Source: Perognathus longimembris pacificus
Taxonomy: Eukaryota > Chordata > Mammalia > Rodentia > Heteromyidae
Assembly: GCF_023159225.1 (NCBI RefSeq)
Contig: NC_063169.1
Span: 58,863,934-58,927,933, forward strand
DNA length: 64,000 nt
Reading direction: 5' to 3'
The stretch's first letter is position 1. Each line of letters opens with the position of its first letter. Positions 31,291 through 43,374 of the stretch are shown one piece after another. The position numbers and the translations under genes were made by a program. The notes below the pieces were generated by a model. That model did no database searches, was not told the DNA's origin, and was given only the letters and a program-made list of their open reading frames with translations.

Positions 31291-32520
31291 GTAAGTAATG
31301 GGAGCTGAAGATAACTCTGGATCTTTACGGTCAAACGATTTAGAAGACATATTTCTTGGCTGGTTTGGTACTGTTCTTATCAGGCAAACTTGATTTGACC
31401 AACTTAATTCTGACAGTTGTTTTCTAAAAGGCAATATAATGTTGGTGAGTGTCTTGTCTTCCTTTGGCAACGTGGTTTTGTCTCCTTGTAGGCTGATTGG
31501 CCTTGTTTGGTGAAACTGCTACTTGTGGCTGAATGCACCAGTGAAGTTGGGCATTTTTTCTTTTGTTTTCTGAAAGTGGAGGCTAAAAATATGCGCAGAG
31601 AAGGGAATGCCATAGTTTCTGGCAGGAAAGGATCTTTTCATGGTTTGATTCTGTTTCCACATATCTTCCCCTAGCCTTCCTTCTTGGTGGCCCAGGCTCA
31701 GCTACCAGGCATCCTGTGTTCATTCCTTTCTTTCAAACTTCCTATGAACCTTCTCAAGGGAGAGTTTCCCCCTAGGTAATCAAACCAGGCAGCCTTAGAC
31801 TGATGAATGGTTTCCATTCAGAAACATTTACATTGGGGACCTCAGGATACCACCCCTCCTCCGTCTTCTTATATAACAGAGTGCTTTTTCGATTCTGGCT
31901 ACACAAATGAATCAACTGGGGAGTTTTCACAAATGCAGAATCATTGGCTCCTCTCCAAACGTATTGAATAAAATTTTCTGTATTTTTGAAAAGCTTCCCA
32001 TATGATTGTAAGGCTGACTCAAAGGGGAGATGTTTGTGAGCTGGCAGGGCCTTTCTGAGCTCTGCAAATTACATAGAACTCTAGCCTGGGTGTGACCACT
32101 ATCCTTAGGTAACTTTTAGATGCAGAATTACCTCCAGGGTTACTTATTTAAAAACACAGAAGAGAAAGAATCTTAAATCTGTTATTTTATTTTTTCTCCA
32201 TGAACCATCCATGTATTTACGGTGGGGGCTTCTTGTTTGAGACTGTAGAATTCTGTGCTGAATCTGCAATGTCTATTAGCTGTCTTAAGATCCACATTTC
32301 CTTCATGACACTGAGGTGGGTTGGTAAAGAGTTTGGATATTATATTCTTGACAATAAATATGTGTTGCCTGTTGCACAGCCTGAAGGATGGTTTGGAGGT
32401 CAGTGTGGTTTATATATTTTAAAGCATGATCGCTGTGTTCTAGCCTCTAGGCTTCTTTTTGTTTTAAGTGTTCTAGAAGTATCAAGTACTGCATCAATGT
32501 AAAGAATTATTAATATCTTC
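31291..32520 (+). other. UTRN: 5' part of UTRN intron 2, repeat-poor
   Basis: About 1.2 kb downstream of exon 2 without recognisable interspersed repeats. Frames here (for example 32200-32502) show no coding sign. Confidence 0.5.
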
Positions 32521-32524
32521 TTTC

Positions 32525-33215
32525 TTGCTTTTTGGTTTGTTTTTGTGATACTGAAGAGTATTCCCAGGACCAAGGGAGGCGCTCTCCCACTTGGGCCATA
32601 CACCCAACCCATGCATATCTTCTGAAGAGTTCAGAATGTAGCTTTGGAAATATGTAAACATGATCGAGGAAAACGGGAGTGGAGGAGTTGAATGTCTGTT
32701 TGTCATGTTCTTTGGGTTGCGAGCAGGTCTATTCCTAAACAGTTTCCCGAGGCAAACTCCATTGTAGTAAGCCCTTTGCTATTTATATCTAGTATTTTGG
32801 CCATGCCTATTAAAGAGTAATTATATAAGTTGCAAAATACTGGGCCTGAGGAGTCCTTAAACTTGATTTGTTGTTGTTGTTGGCACTGAACTTGAACTCA
32901 GGGCACGGCAGCTGATCTTTACCTTTTCTGTTAAAGGCTGGTGCTCTACCACAGGAGCTACATTGCCACTTCTGGATTTTCAGTGGCTGCTTGGAGATGA
33001 GAATTTCATGGGCTTTCCTGCCCACAATGGTTTTGAATTAAAATTTCAGTATTGGCTTTAAAATTTTTTTTTTTCCTATTAGGCCAGTACTGGGCCTTGA
33101 ACTCAGGGCCTTGGGCTCTTGCTTAACTTTTTTCCTCAAGGTTGATGCTATCTTCAAATCCCAGACTCCTGAGTATGTAGGATCACAGGCCTGAACTAGC
33201 AATGCCTAACTCAAA
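32525..33215 (-). mobile_element. Degenerate SINE fragments (reverse)
   Basis: Pieces at 32525-32610 (ID-like), 32870-33030 ('gaacttgaactcagggc' to 'ctttcctgcccacaatgg') and 33085-33215 ('actgggccttgaactcagg'). Confidence 0.65.
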
Positions 33216-33799
33216 ATACTCTTTGTCTGTCATTTATAAAGGCTACTAACAGTCATATACTGCTAGTGGACAGTTTAGCAAAATAAAGGTGTGTTTTGGT
33301 GTTAAGAGGGTCTCTAATGTATTTTTAACATGAGCATGTGGATTGGCCAAGTAATTTTACTTACAGTTTTCTCCCTTGGGTGGTGCATATCAATGTGCAC
33401 ACAAGAAGTTGATCACAGCATTATTTATAATAGAAAAAAGTAGAAACACCATAAAAACCCCAAACGGAGCTGTGACTGGGTCGTAATTTCCCAAAGTATT
33501 TTGAAAGGCTCCCAAGTTCTAAGATTGTTAATGTGTAATTCAAAGAGCATGTCAACAGCCAAGTAGCATTATAGTGGGGAGCTCACTGAGTTTCTTCACG
33601 AGAGTTCACTTTTATATACAGTCACAGTGAAGCTGAGTAAGTTAGAACTATGCATAAAGTAGATATTGCATTCATAAGAAGGATATGATGTGTACGTATA
33701 TATATATATATTCATGAGTATATATACTTACATGTTCTTTGTGTATTGTTCATTCAAAAGTATGTGATGTATGAAGCCATCTATGTGAAAAATGTTTAA
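33216..33799. other. Unassigned intron 2 sequence with L1-like piece and (TA)n
   Basis: 33390-33470 reads like an L1 3' phrase ('gatcacagcattatttataa'). A TA/TATA run is at 33696-33711. The rest is unassigned. Confidence 0.4.
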
Positions 33800-33813
33800 A
33801 AAAATGAAGTGGG

Positions 33814-34022
33814 GGGCTGGGGATATAGCCTAGTGGCAAGAGTGCCTGCCTCGGATACACGAGGCCCTAGGTTCGATTCCCCAGCACCACATATACAGAA
33901 AACGGCCAGAAGCGGCGCTGTGGCTCAAGTGGCAGAGTGCTAGCCTTGAGCGGGAAGAAGCCAGGGACGGTGCTCGGGCCTTGAGTCCAAGGCCCAGGAC
34001 TGGCCAAAAAAAAAAAAAAAAA
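33814..34022 (+). mobile_element. Young dimeric ID-type SINE, copy 6
   Basis: Full-length, B box GGTTCGATTCC intact, poly(A) tail. A perfect 14-bp duplication, AAAAATGAAGTGGG, lies at 33800-33813 and 34023-34036. Confidence 0.92.
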
Positions 34023-34389
34023 AAAAATGAAGTGGGATACAGACTCCAATGATCACAGCTCTTGGCACTTGGGGGTCATTATTTTCCTTTTGTTTATTTT
34101 TTATTCATATGTATTTTCTAGGGCTTTATGATATACTTGTGTTACTACATTTTATATTTTTAAAGACTCTCAAATTTCCTGGAGTGTCTTAATGCCAAGG
34201 TTCTGACTTATTTTTTTCTTTAATGGCACCTACTTCAAAACACATTGAAAATTTAGCTGTACAATAGCTGAGATATGAATCACATTCTTTTGGCTGGATT
34301 ACTTTGCAAAAGCCAGTAGATAAAGATAAATTTGGATTTGAATGATTCTGCTAGTCTCCATTTCACATTTAAGAAGGCACTTAGTTTTT

Positions 34390-34595
34390 TTTTGTTTTTG
34401 CCAGTATTAAGGGACTTAAACTCAGGAGGTTTTACTCTAATTTGGCTTTCCTTCTTACAGCTCGTGCCCTTCTACTTGAGCCGTGCCTTCAGTCTAGCAT
34501 TTGCTACTTCATATAGAAGTGGGATCTCTTGCTCTGTACAATATTCCTCCAGGTCTCAGCCCTCTGAGTAACTAGGATTACAAGCATAGGTTTTT
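34390..34595 (-). mobile_element. Degenerate B1/ID SINE (reverse)
   Basis: 'gccagtattaagggacttaa' and 'ctacttgagccgtgcc' to 'gtaactaggattacaagc'. Confidence 0.7.
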
Positions 34596-34599
34596 TTTT

Positions 34600-35600
34600 T
34601 TTTAATTTGATACTTAAAAACTATTTCCACCATCCATATAAATGCAAACAAAGTTATCAGAGGTAAGGAATGGAGTAATTGTATGAATACAAAATGGACA
34701 CGCAGTTATGATTGTACTACATTTACCTTTGATATAAATAAAGTCTGGGAAGAAACTATAAAGTATGTGGCCTTTAATAATGAAGGATTTGGAATTGGGT
34801 TAAAGTACACCCTATTCCACTTTAAAAACACACACATCACATTTATCATCAGTGTAGTATTAATGATCATTGCTACTTATTAGGCTTCTTCAGAAAGCAA
34901 GGTAATAAAAGTTTTGAAATTGTGGGCCAAGAATTATTTTTTATTTTGGGGAAAAGAGGATTTATTTGGCTTCCAGCTCTGGTGTCTGATGAGGGAATTC
35001 TCGCGGGATCATCCCGTGCTGGAAGGTTGCATGGCAAGGTAGGGTGAAGATAAGAAATCACACCTGCAGCGTCTAAACACTGAGCAAAAAATATGACCTG
35101 AACACCTCCCATCAGGAACCAACTCCCCAAGCTATAGCATCAGAGATTAAATATCCAACACATAGTGTTGGATTCAAACCCATAACAGGGAGGGAAGTCT
35201 TATTATTGAAGAACCTTACTCATGCTCTAGGACTCCCGAGGGCAGGTCATAAATGGAAAGACAGCTTCCACCCTTTTTTCCCTTTCAAGAATAATACTTT
35301 TTCAGTGAAATATATATTACTGTGGGAGTCTGTGATACATGCACTTCTGCTTGGAACATTGCAAAATATGAAATAATAAAAATGGTTTGAGATGCATATA
35401 AATTTAAAGACTATCCGATTCCTTTACTCTGTCAGTAATGAATGCATTTGAAAACTAGTTAGACACAAGGGTGAGTCAGCCTCTTCTGTCACTCACAGTG
35501 TTATTGCGGGGAGTCTGAGCCCAGAGCCCCTGAAAAAATGTAGATCTGAGGACCAAGGACAGAGTGTCAGCCAGCTTCAGATGGACATTTTATTTATTTA
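34600..35600. other. Unassigned intron 2 sequence
   Basis: AT-rich 34.6-34.9 kb, then mixed sequence. 34.93-35.25 kb may be an old LTR or DNA relic, but I cannot assign it. Confidence 0.35.
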
Positions 35601-35815
35601 TTTAATGTTAGTACTGGGGCTTGAACTCAGGACCTGTCTCTTAGGTTCTGTGCTCAACCACGTGAGCCGTACCTCTGCTTCCATCTGTTCTTGGTGATTA
35701 ATTGGAGATAGGAGTCTTATGGACTTTCCTGTCCAGGCTGGCTTCCAACCATGATCATCAGATCTCAGCCCCTTGAGTAGCCTGGATTACAGGTGCGAAC
35801 TGTTGGTTGCCCAGT
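35600..35815 (-). mobile_element. B1/ID composite SINE (reverse)
   Basis: 'gtactggggcttgaactcagg' to 'gtagcctggattacaggtg'. Confidence 0.85.
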
Positions 35816-36159
35816 TTACAGCTGGACATTTTTACAGTTTGGGGGAATCACAATTATTGAGACAAAGGAAAGTGCACTGTTTGGATGAATTGGTTGAGAA
35901 AACTCCTGCCTTGTTGTGTGATTCAATCCTTTATTGGAACTTAGGAAGTCAGAGAATAACCCATCATTTTATCATCTCCTGTGTTCATGTCTAATCTTGG
36001 CGTCTTATTATTGAAGGGCCCTACTTTCCTCTTTTCAATGTCTTTGTTTAGCTCCTCATTATCATTTAGATAGCAGCTGAAAAGCTACCTCTTTTGAGTG
36101 ATCTTCCATGCAGTCTCTGGAATGTAGCTCTTGATATTGATTGATTGATTGATAATGGT

Positions 36160-36455
36160 TTTTGGCTTGAACTCAGGGCCTGTGTCTTATCCCTGGTTCT
36201 CTACCACTTTGAGCCACAGTTCTACTTCTGGTTTTCTGTGGTTAATTTCCTGCTTGCATTGGCTTCAAACCACTACCCTCAGCTCTCAACCTCCTGACTA
36301 GCTAGGATTACAGGAGGGAGCCACCAGTGCCCAGCTTATTTGTTTATTTTTATTGGATAGAGTCTTGCTATGGAGCCCAGGCTGGCTTTGAACTTAAAGC
36401 CCCCTGGCTTCAGCCTCCCCAAATGCTGAGATTATAGATGTACATCACTGTACTT
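36160..36455 (-). mobile_element. B1/ID SINE plus B1-type SINE (reverse)
   Basis: 36160-36345 ends 'gctaggattacaggaggg'. 36346-36455 shows 'tctatggagcccaggctgg'-like and 'gctgagattatagatgtac' B1 features. Confidence 0.75.
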
Positions 36456-36479
36456 AGTCTAGTCATTTCCAACTGTGTC

Positions 36480-36625
36480 ATTTTATTTTACTTAGCTGCA
36501 TTGTTCTTATCACTGTCTGGTAGTTTTCTTGTATTATATGTTTGTTACTATCCCTCCTAAATAGAATTTAACTCCATAAGACCAGGGACCTGGCACCAAG
36601 CCTGGTACCTAGCAATAAATGTTTA
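36480..36625 (+). mobile_element. L2 3' end fragment
   Basis: 'ctccataagaccagggacc' and 'gcaataaatgtttattcaatg' are hallmark L2 3' end phrases. Confidence 0.7.
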
Positions 36626-36798
36626 TTCAATGAAAAAAGTTGCAGAATTGAACTGAGATTAGAACTCAGGTGGTTTGACTTCATAAATCCTGCATTTGAC
36701 CTCTTTAGACTCCCACTCTTTTATTTTACAAGGCAGTTTATTCTGTTGATGCTGCGTGGTTCTTCATTTTGTACTTGAATTTTCCCTTTGCAACTTTT

Positions 36799-36995
36799 TT
36801 TTGCCAGTCTTGGGGCTTGAACTCAGGGCCTGAGCACTGTCCCTGGCTTCTTTTTGTTCAAGGCTAGCACTCTACCACTTGTGCCACAGCGCCACTTCTG
36901 GCTTTTTCTCTCTATGTGGGGCAGAGGAATCGAACCCAGGGCTTCATGTATGCGAGGCAAGCAGTCTACCACTAGGCCCTATTCCCAACCCCCCA
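36799..36995 (-). mobile_element. Dimeric ID-type SINE (reverse)
   Basis: 'gccagtcttggggcttgaac' to 'cctattcccaacccc'. A perfect 13-bp duplication, CTTTGCAACTTTT, lies at 36786-36798 and 36996-37008. Confidence 0.9.
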
Positions 36996-37008
36996 CTTTG
37001 CAACTTTT

Positions 37009-38300
37009 GCCCTATACTTGTCGTCTTCACACCATTCTCTGCCTCTTCCTTCCTAGTTCCTGCGGCTGGAACTCTGGGCTGAGAGAGGCCCTGATTCACA
37101 TTCTGAGTCGGCCACAGGAGGGCAGTTGTAAGAGGCACAACCTGCTACTTCTCAGCCGCCTTTGATTTTTGGCATTGGTCTGTCGTTCTCTGTTGAGAGT
37201 TGACAAAGGGGAAAATACCAGAGGACAGGCAGTCCTTCTGGTGGAAGATCGAGGGCTTGATAATCTGCTTCTGACGTGGATTCCTTTTTCTCTTTTCCTT
37301 TGACTGCTGCTCAAGGCTTTTAGCTGGCTTGAAAATAGGTAGTGGATTTCACATGCACTGACATTTGGCACAGGGTAGGCCCTGGTCTGATGCCCAGATA
37401 GGTAACTGCTATTGAAAGAATTGGTAGAGGTGTGTGTGTGTGGGAGGGAAGAAGAGGGGAGCCAGTGAAATAGGAAGAAATGCTTGAAAACAAACCATTC
37501 TACCTGGTTATTGCATTTATAGCGAGCCTCCTAAAAACAGGCTTACAGTAATAGATTGCATTTGCCCCACAAATGGAGTGTGCGGAAACCAACGAGGAAT
37601 AAAGGTCTCTGCGGATCTTCCAGAAGCTGCTCTTAAGCAGACAGTGGCGAAGTTGTATTTAGGGAGTCAGCTACTTCTTTCTCTTATATTTAAAAAAGTA
37701 GCTGCACAGAGGGTTTTTCTCAGTAGCTTAAGGGACCATGAAAAACAATCCATTTTCCTCTTGAAACTTGACTTGGCTGGAAGACCTGTGCTTTGAAGGG
37801 AAGTCACTGAGCAGGTTTGGTTTTTTTCCATAAACCCCAGGGAAGTGCCCTGGTACAGACAGTAGCCCTCGTGGAAATGCACCCTGGTGGAGGATGGTAG
37901 CTCTGTAATGCATGTAAAAAGCTTGTGGGTGTCGGTACCTCATTAGACTGCAGCTGGGCCACCCTGAAGTTTCCTGGGATTCTCTTGACCAGTCAGGGTG
38001 GCTGTCGATGCCAGAGCAAAGATCCATTCATGACTGGAAAATGCCAACTGCTGAGACGGCTTCCTAGCAAAGGCGGGTGCATTAATTATGCAGCTAGAAC
38101 GGAAAACTCGATTTTATTGAACCTTATTTGAACCTAGATGTTTGAACTAGATGCTGATAGGATGGTTTTCTGTGAACAGTGTAAGATCATTTGAGCAGTT
38201 GTAAATATTAGTTAAAATTTAAGGCAAGGGAGAAAGGTGTGTACAGGTGTGTTGACTGGATTATTCCCTTTTTCCTAATCTGTCGAGGGGGCACCGGCAT
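37009..38300. other. Repeat-poor intron 2 block, possible regulatory sequence
   Basis: About 1.3 kb without recognised repeats, 6-7 kb past exon 2. It contains a CAGCTG E-box (about 37950) and AT-rich homeobox-like words (GCATTAATTATGCAG at about 38079). A utrophin intron 2 enhancer (DUE) is reported several kb downstream of promoter A in human and mouse. Whether this is its counterpart is not decidable here. Confidence 0.35.
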
Positions 38301-38390
38301 TTTCCTTTCCTTTCCTTTCTTCCCTTCCCTTCCCTTCCCTTCCCTTCCTTTCCCTTCTTCTCCCTTCTTCCTTCTTCTTCTTTTTTCTTT
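38301..38390 (+). repeat. CCTTT-type pyrimidine tract
   Basis: Imperfect CCTTT/CCTTCC pentamer-like units over about 90 bases. Confidence 0.9.
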
Positions 38391-38795
38391 TTGCTGGGCC
38401 TGGGGCTTCTGGGCCTGGGTACTGTCCCTGAGCTCCTCTGTTCCTCAAGGCTAGTGCTCTACCACTTGGCTTCTGGTCTTTTAAATGATTAATTGGCCTC
38501 ATGGACTTTCCTGCCTGGGCTGGCTTCAAACCATGATCCTCAGATCTCAGCCTCCTGTGTAGATACGATTACAGGTGGGAGCCACTGGCATCTGTCTTCC
38601 TTAGCTTCTTTGTTTCTTAAAGCTGGTGTCTTACCATTTGAGACACATTGCCACCTCTAGCTTTTTGGTGACTAATTGGAGTTAAGAGTCTCATGGATTT
38701 ACCTGCTTAGGCTGGCTTGGAACCATTATCCTCAGATCTTAGCTCTTTGAGTAGATGGGATTATAGGCATGAGCCACCTGAACCTGGCTCACCAT
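38391..38795 (-). mobile_element. Two B1/ID SINEs in tandem (reverse)
   Basis: Two left ends in the same orientation: 'gatctcagcctcctgtgtag' near 38541 and 'gggattataggcatgagcc' near 38757. Confidence 0.82.
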
Positions 38796-38799
38796 TATC

Positions 38800-39488
38800 T
38801 TTCTGTCCACCTTCTCTGCCTCATAAGAATGGCAGTAGATGAGGTAAAAGGAAGTCAAGTCTTATCTTTTACTTGTGAAAGTTTCCTCTGTCTCTGGATT
38901 TGCCCACTTCAGCTCCCGGAGGCAGTAAAGCTTCCGGCTTCCAGAACATTTTCTAGTCTTTACACTGTGTCTACCTGAGGTTTATGTTGATCGCATGCAA
39001 CTTCTTTACTTGGTCCACTTAGTCAGAGGAATCTCATCTGGCAGCAGAGATTAAAGTTTAGGGTGGCCCAGAGTCCTGTCAGTTTTGAGAACTGAGTTTC
39101 TTAACCCTGTTCTATCACAGAAGTTGACTTCATCCACACACAAAGTGCAAGAATAACGTTTCATCCGTAATTGTTTGGAAATGAACTTAAAAAAAAAACA
39201 AACACAACTTGCGTGTGGCTGGATGGCTGGTCATGGTGATTTATACCCAGTGCAATATTTTTAATACTTAATTATGGTAACAAAATCTTTTCTCAAAAAA
39301 CCAGAAATAACACATAATGACATTTCTGATGTAGCAGAGAAATTCAGTGAAAAAATACAACTTTGTATCTATCTGTAAAATGATAGAACTTTAACATAAA
39401 ATCCATCAACTGGGGTTTCAAAAGGATTTTCTGTTTATATTTTGTCTGATTCTATAGTGCTAGTCATTTTAAATTTGTTCAGTTCTCT
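38800..39488. other. Unassigned intron 2 sequence
   Basis: Repeat-poor; A9 run at about 39190; nothing else recognised. Confidence 0.4.
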
Positions 39489-39489
39489 C

Positions 39490-39680
39490 TATCTCTCTGT
39501 ATTGGGATTTGAACTCAAGGCCTCACATTTTCTCACTCAGCTGGTACTCTCCCACTTGAGTTATATCTCCAGTGTGTATTTTTTGCTGGTTAATTAGAGA
39601 TGGACTCTCACAGACTTTTCTGCATGGGCTGGCCTTATACCACAATCTTCCAGATCTTAGCCTCCGGTGTGGCTATTAAT
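39490..39680 (-). mobile_element. B1/ID SINE (reverse)
   Basis: 'attgggatttgaactcaagg' to 'atcttagcctccggtg'. Confidence 0.75.
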
Positions 39681-40400
39681 ATTTATGTGGAGGTGATACA
39701 ATTTGGTGTTGATCCTAACTGATCAAAGCCCCTCGTAGGCCATGTAGTGTGAATTACCTCATTTACCATTAATTTCATAATTCCAGAGATTTTATGCATA
39801 GGCTTTTACTTTGAAAAGTAGATTTTGATTGTCATACACAGAGGGGAGGACTCTTCTAGCTTGGGGTGTGGGAACTGCCTTCCGGATTCTGACTCACTTT
39901 GCTCGGGTGCGGTCCAGCATCAGAGCTGTAACAAGCTGGGTGGGTTTTTCTCTCTAGTGTGCTTGGTTTATGGAGCCGAAAAGCAGATTTATGAGCCTCC
40001 AAATTAGAGTGAAAGTGGTCTGCATTTCAGAGGCACAGGGAAAGCTAGAGACACATGTTTACGATTACTTCTCCTTGCAAATGCTTTCCTTTAAACAGTT
40101 TAAAAACATACTTGGTTTCATGAGGGGGAAAGTTTTTGTGCCCTGCATTTTGAAAAGCCTGGTTGGTCCTAAGATGTGGCACAAACCAGGAAAGTGGGTC
40201 AGAACAAGAGAGAGTGACCTGCCTTGCTGCATTTCACGTTGTAACCTGTTGAGCCAGAGAATCTCACTGAGCCCTGTTGGCTTTCTGCATGGAGACGTGG
40301 ACCTGCTGGGAGCATAGGGCGAATGTGGGTCCCATGTGCGGGTCCTCTGCTCCTCTGGTTAGTTCATTGTAAAAACTCCTCTGTCTTGTCCTTCTTTTCC
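39681..40400. other. Repeat-poor intron 2 block
   Basis: Includes an open frame of 115 codons at 39970-40317 with no recognisable domain or splice context; treated as chance. Confidence 0.4.
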
Positions 40401-40650
40401 TCCCTCCCTCCCTCCCTCCCTTCCTTCCTTCCTTTTTTTGGTCAGTCCTGGGGCTTGAACTCAGGGCCTGGGCACTGTCCCTGAGCTTTTCTGCTCAAGG
40501 CTAGCCCTCTACCACTTTGAGCCACAGCTCCACTTCCGGTTTTCTGGTTGTTGATTAGAGATAAGAGTTTCACAGACTTTCCTGCCCCAGCTGGATTCAT
40601 ATCTCAGCCTCCTGAGGAGCTGGGATTACAGGCAGGAGCACCAGCCCCTG
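40401..40650 (-). mobile_element. B1/ID composite SINE (reverse) behind a CCCT tract
   Basis: CCCT/CCTT tract at 40401-40435, then 'gtcagtcctggggcttgaac' to 'gctgggattacaggcagg'. Confidence 0.85.
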
Positions 40651-41085
40651 AGGACAGTTAGTGGGGCACCTTGGTTGGGGCAAATTCCTTATGGAGGGAA
40701 CCGAATGCACATACTTGTGTGAGGGATGGGATATCCAGTACCCTCTTCTTTCTTTCTGCCCGATGTGTCTTTCACCAGCAACAGCAAACAAATGGTGCAG
40801 GCTGCCCAAGATCCTCCTTCTGATGTGGCCACGGTCGGCTGTCAGTGTCTCCTTGTTTTTCTCCTACCCTTTATCCTTCAGACATCAGCCCCAATGAGGC
40901 AAGGCATTCCTTCTCATCACCACACCTGCACTCATCGTTCCCATGTGCATATTCTTTACTCCTGTTTTTGGCTTTTCTGACTTGTCTTCATTTGACTTTG
41001 TGGTGCCATCCTTGGGTTGAGTCTCCATAGTCTATTATTGCTCAATAAAGCTTTTCCATACCTTTCAGTGGCTATAAGTATTAGG
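40651..41085. other. Unassigned intron 2 sequence
   Basis: Pyrimidine-leaning unique DNA with an AATAAA at about 41044; possible old LTR remnant, not assigned. Confidence 0.35.
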
Positions 41086-41300
41086 CTTACCTGAGTGCCA
41101 ATGCCTGTAATCCTAGCTACTCAAGAAACTAAGATCTGAGGATTGACGTTCGAGGCTACGTTGGGCAGCAAAGTCCTTGAGACTCTTATCTTCAGCTAAC
41201 CATCAAAAAGCCAAAAGTGAAGGTGTGACTCAAGTGGTGGAGTGCCAGCTTTGGGCAGAAAAAGCTAAGGGACAGTGCCCAGGCCCTGAGTTTAAGCATT

Positions 41301-41347
<47 letters not shown>
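41086..41347 (+). mobile_element. B1/ID composite SINE with (CA)n tail
   Basis: 'gagtgccaatgcctgtaatcc' to 'gagtttaagcattagtac', with (CA)22 at 41304-41347. Confidence 0.88.
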
Positions 41348-41349
<2 letters not shown>

Positions 41350-41394
41350 AATATGGAGGTCAGATCTGGTCAGTGCCATCATTGGCCACATGGC

Positions 41395-41953
41395 AAGTTG
41401 TACTATCTAGCATCTTGTCTTGATGGGTGTGCCTGGATTCCTACAGGAAGGGAAGTCCCATCCCCAGGTAATGCATGTTCCTGAATCCCAAGAGACGGGG
41501 TAGGCACATGGCCTATAGGTTACTGAACCTGTCAGTCAAGGGCTTGGGACTGGGAGTTTCCTATGACCCAGCCCCATGACCTGACCCTCTGGGTCAGGCC
41601 AGCTCAGGGGCCATTACACCATGCCACGTCTCTATGTTTGCATCCTGTGTCCTGTCTCCTCGCTCATCTCTCATCCCCATGGCATTGATTTGTTGGTATC
41701 CTTTTTGTTCTTTCCTCCCTCTCTGGCCTGTTTCCTGATAGTGTTAAGGGTATGTGTGGGCTGCCGGAGTTAGTTAGAAATCTTCTGGAAGTGAGTCTCT
41801 GTGTCACTGTCCTGTTTTGTGTTATATGTTTTTCTGAAACCTGTGACCTGTCCATCTGGAACTTCCCCAATAAAGTCATCTTTTTGCTTGAGACTGTCTC
41901 TGAGTGGTGGACTCTTGGATGGATGGAGAATCTCCTCTTCTGAACCCCATAAC
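41395..41953 (+). mobile_element. Probable solo LTR of an endogenous retrovirus
   Basis: The block contains AATAAAG (about 41870) followed at once by 'tcatctttttgcttgagact' and 'gtctctgagtggtggac', a typical R/U5 arrangement. CCCATGAC-rich U3-like sequence lies before it. No viral coding region is next to it and no reading frame of note is present. Exact TG...CA ends and target duplication are not resolved. Confidence 0.5.
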
Positions 41954-41962
41954 AACACACAC

Positions 41963-42002
<40 letters not shown>
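41954..42002 (+). repeat. (CA)n microsatellite
   Basis: About 24 CA units with one CG, directly at the 3' edge of the LTR-like block. Confidence 0.97.
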
Positions 42003-42004
<2 letters not shown>

Positions 42005-42249
42005 ATTGAGGCCAGCTTTGGAGAACACACGAACAGAGCCACTCCAGGCTAAGTGGGTTAATGCTGGCTCAGCAATGGTTGGCAGGAAGACAACTTGCTT
42101 GGCAGTTATGAATGATAAATCTGGAAAGGAGCAATGTTGGAGGGAGGCTGGGAGCAGGTAGGAGTTGTGAAAATAGTTGAGATTCTGGGGACTTGGGCGG
42201 AGTGAGACAGAAGAGGTCAGCAGTTAATGATAACAGATCTTCATGAAAC

Positions 42250-43060
42250 TTCACCTTCCTGATACTTGTTTTGGGTTTTTCAGATTATGCTACAGCTCAG
42301 GTTTTCAAGGCTTCAGATATTAGCTCCTCCTCTGGAATTAATTTCCTTAACTTATTAATGTCTTCACATTTTAGAGTCGTTTCTACATCTTAGTTGATGA
42401 CTGCTATTGCCCCCCCACCTTACTTTGCTTCTGGGTGGATTTGTGTATGGAGCTTTAAATTGAATTAAGTTTTAGAAGCATTTGTAATTTTCCCCCATCT
42501 GTATTCTAGAAGAAAGGTTTCCCTGTAGAAAAAAGTAGACCAATTAAAAATGGGGAAAATGGTTTATTCATGTTGCTGTAACACACTCCAGTGGGTTTTT
42601 GAGAAGGCATCAGAGAAAGGTAATGTTAATCTCATTATAAAGGGCGGATAACCATCCTGGACAGCAAAAGGAACGTCTATATGCAAAGGACCCTGGGAAA
42701 GACTTCAGTTCAGCTTTAATTGAAGGGTAGAGCGTTTAATGGGATGCTGTGCGATAATGCCATTCTATATTACCAATTTCAGCTTCAACAGAGAGGATAG
42801 AGTAAATGCAAATTAAAAATAAATTAAGAGCAGATGTTGAAAAATACCTTTCATTTGGGGAATAATCAAATGGTGGAAAGGTCGTCGGAGTTCAGTCAAT
42901 AAGGGTGCATTGCTGAGAAGTCATAATTATTCACCTAACAGATGCTTTTGTAATGGTGTGGGTTTGTGGATGGGACAAAGAAGAAACCATTATTGTCAGG
43001 CTGTAGGTCAAGTTCTATCTGTCAGATAGTGTGTCTTGTGCACACCTTGAACTTCTGAGA
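42250..43060. other. Repeat-free AT-rich intron 2 block, possible conserved noncoding element
   Basis: No recognised repeat. The block is rich in homeodomain-type words (TTTAATTGAA at about 42716, CAAATTAAAAAT at about 42810). A short (ATCT)4 lies at about 43062. It looks like developmental noncoding elements in style only; conservation cannot be judged here. Confidence 0.3.
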
Positions 43061-43374
43061 TCTATCTATCTATGCATGCTGATATTTTAAAAGTGATGTC
43101 TTTTAAGCTTTAAGAAAGACAAAGATTCTCCTTTGAAAACTCTTGCAAGCATTGTTGGCTTGTGCGTTGGTGATGTCCATGCTGTTTGGACTGGCAATAT
43201 ACACACCATTTTGCCACCTGATTCCTGCTTTGTGTCAGTCCCTTGGATCTGTGCAGAAGTTTCAGTTGTCCAGCGTCTGTTGCCTAGAGAAGGTGTAGAC
43301 ATGGGACATTAGGAGAACAAATGAAAACAGGCGAGCACACACTTTGAGGACTCAAATAGTGGAGGTTGCTTTTT

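Noticed and set aside
39970..40317. 115-codon open frame in intron 2
   Set aside because: Unique sequence but no recognisable domain, no splice context and no codon signature.
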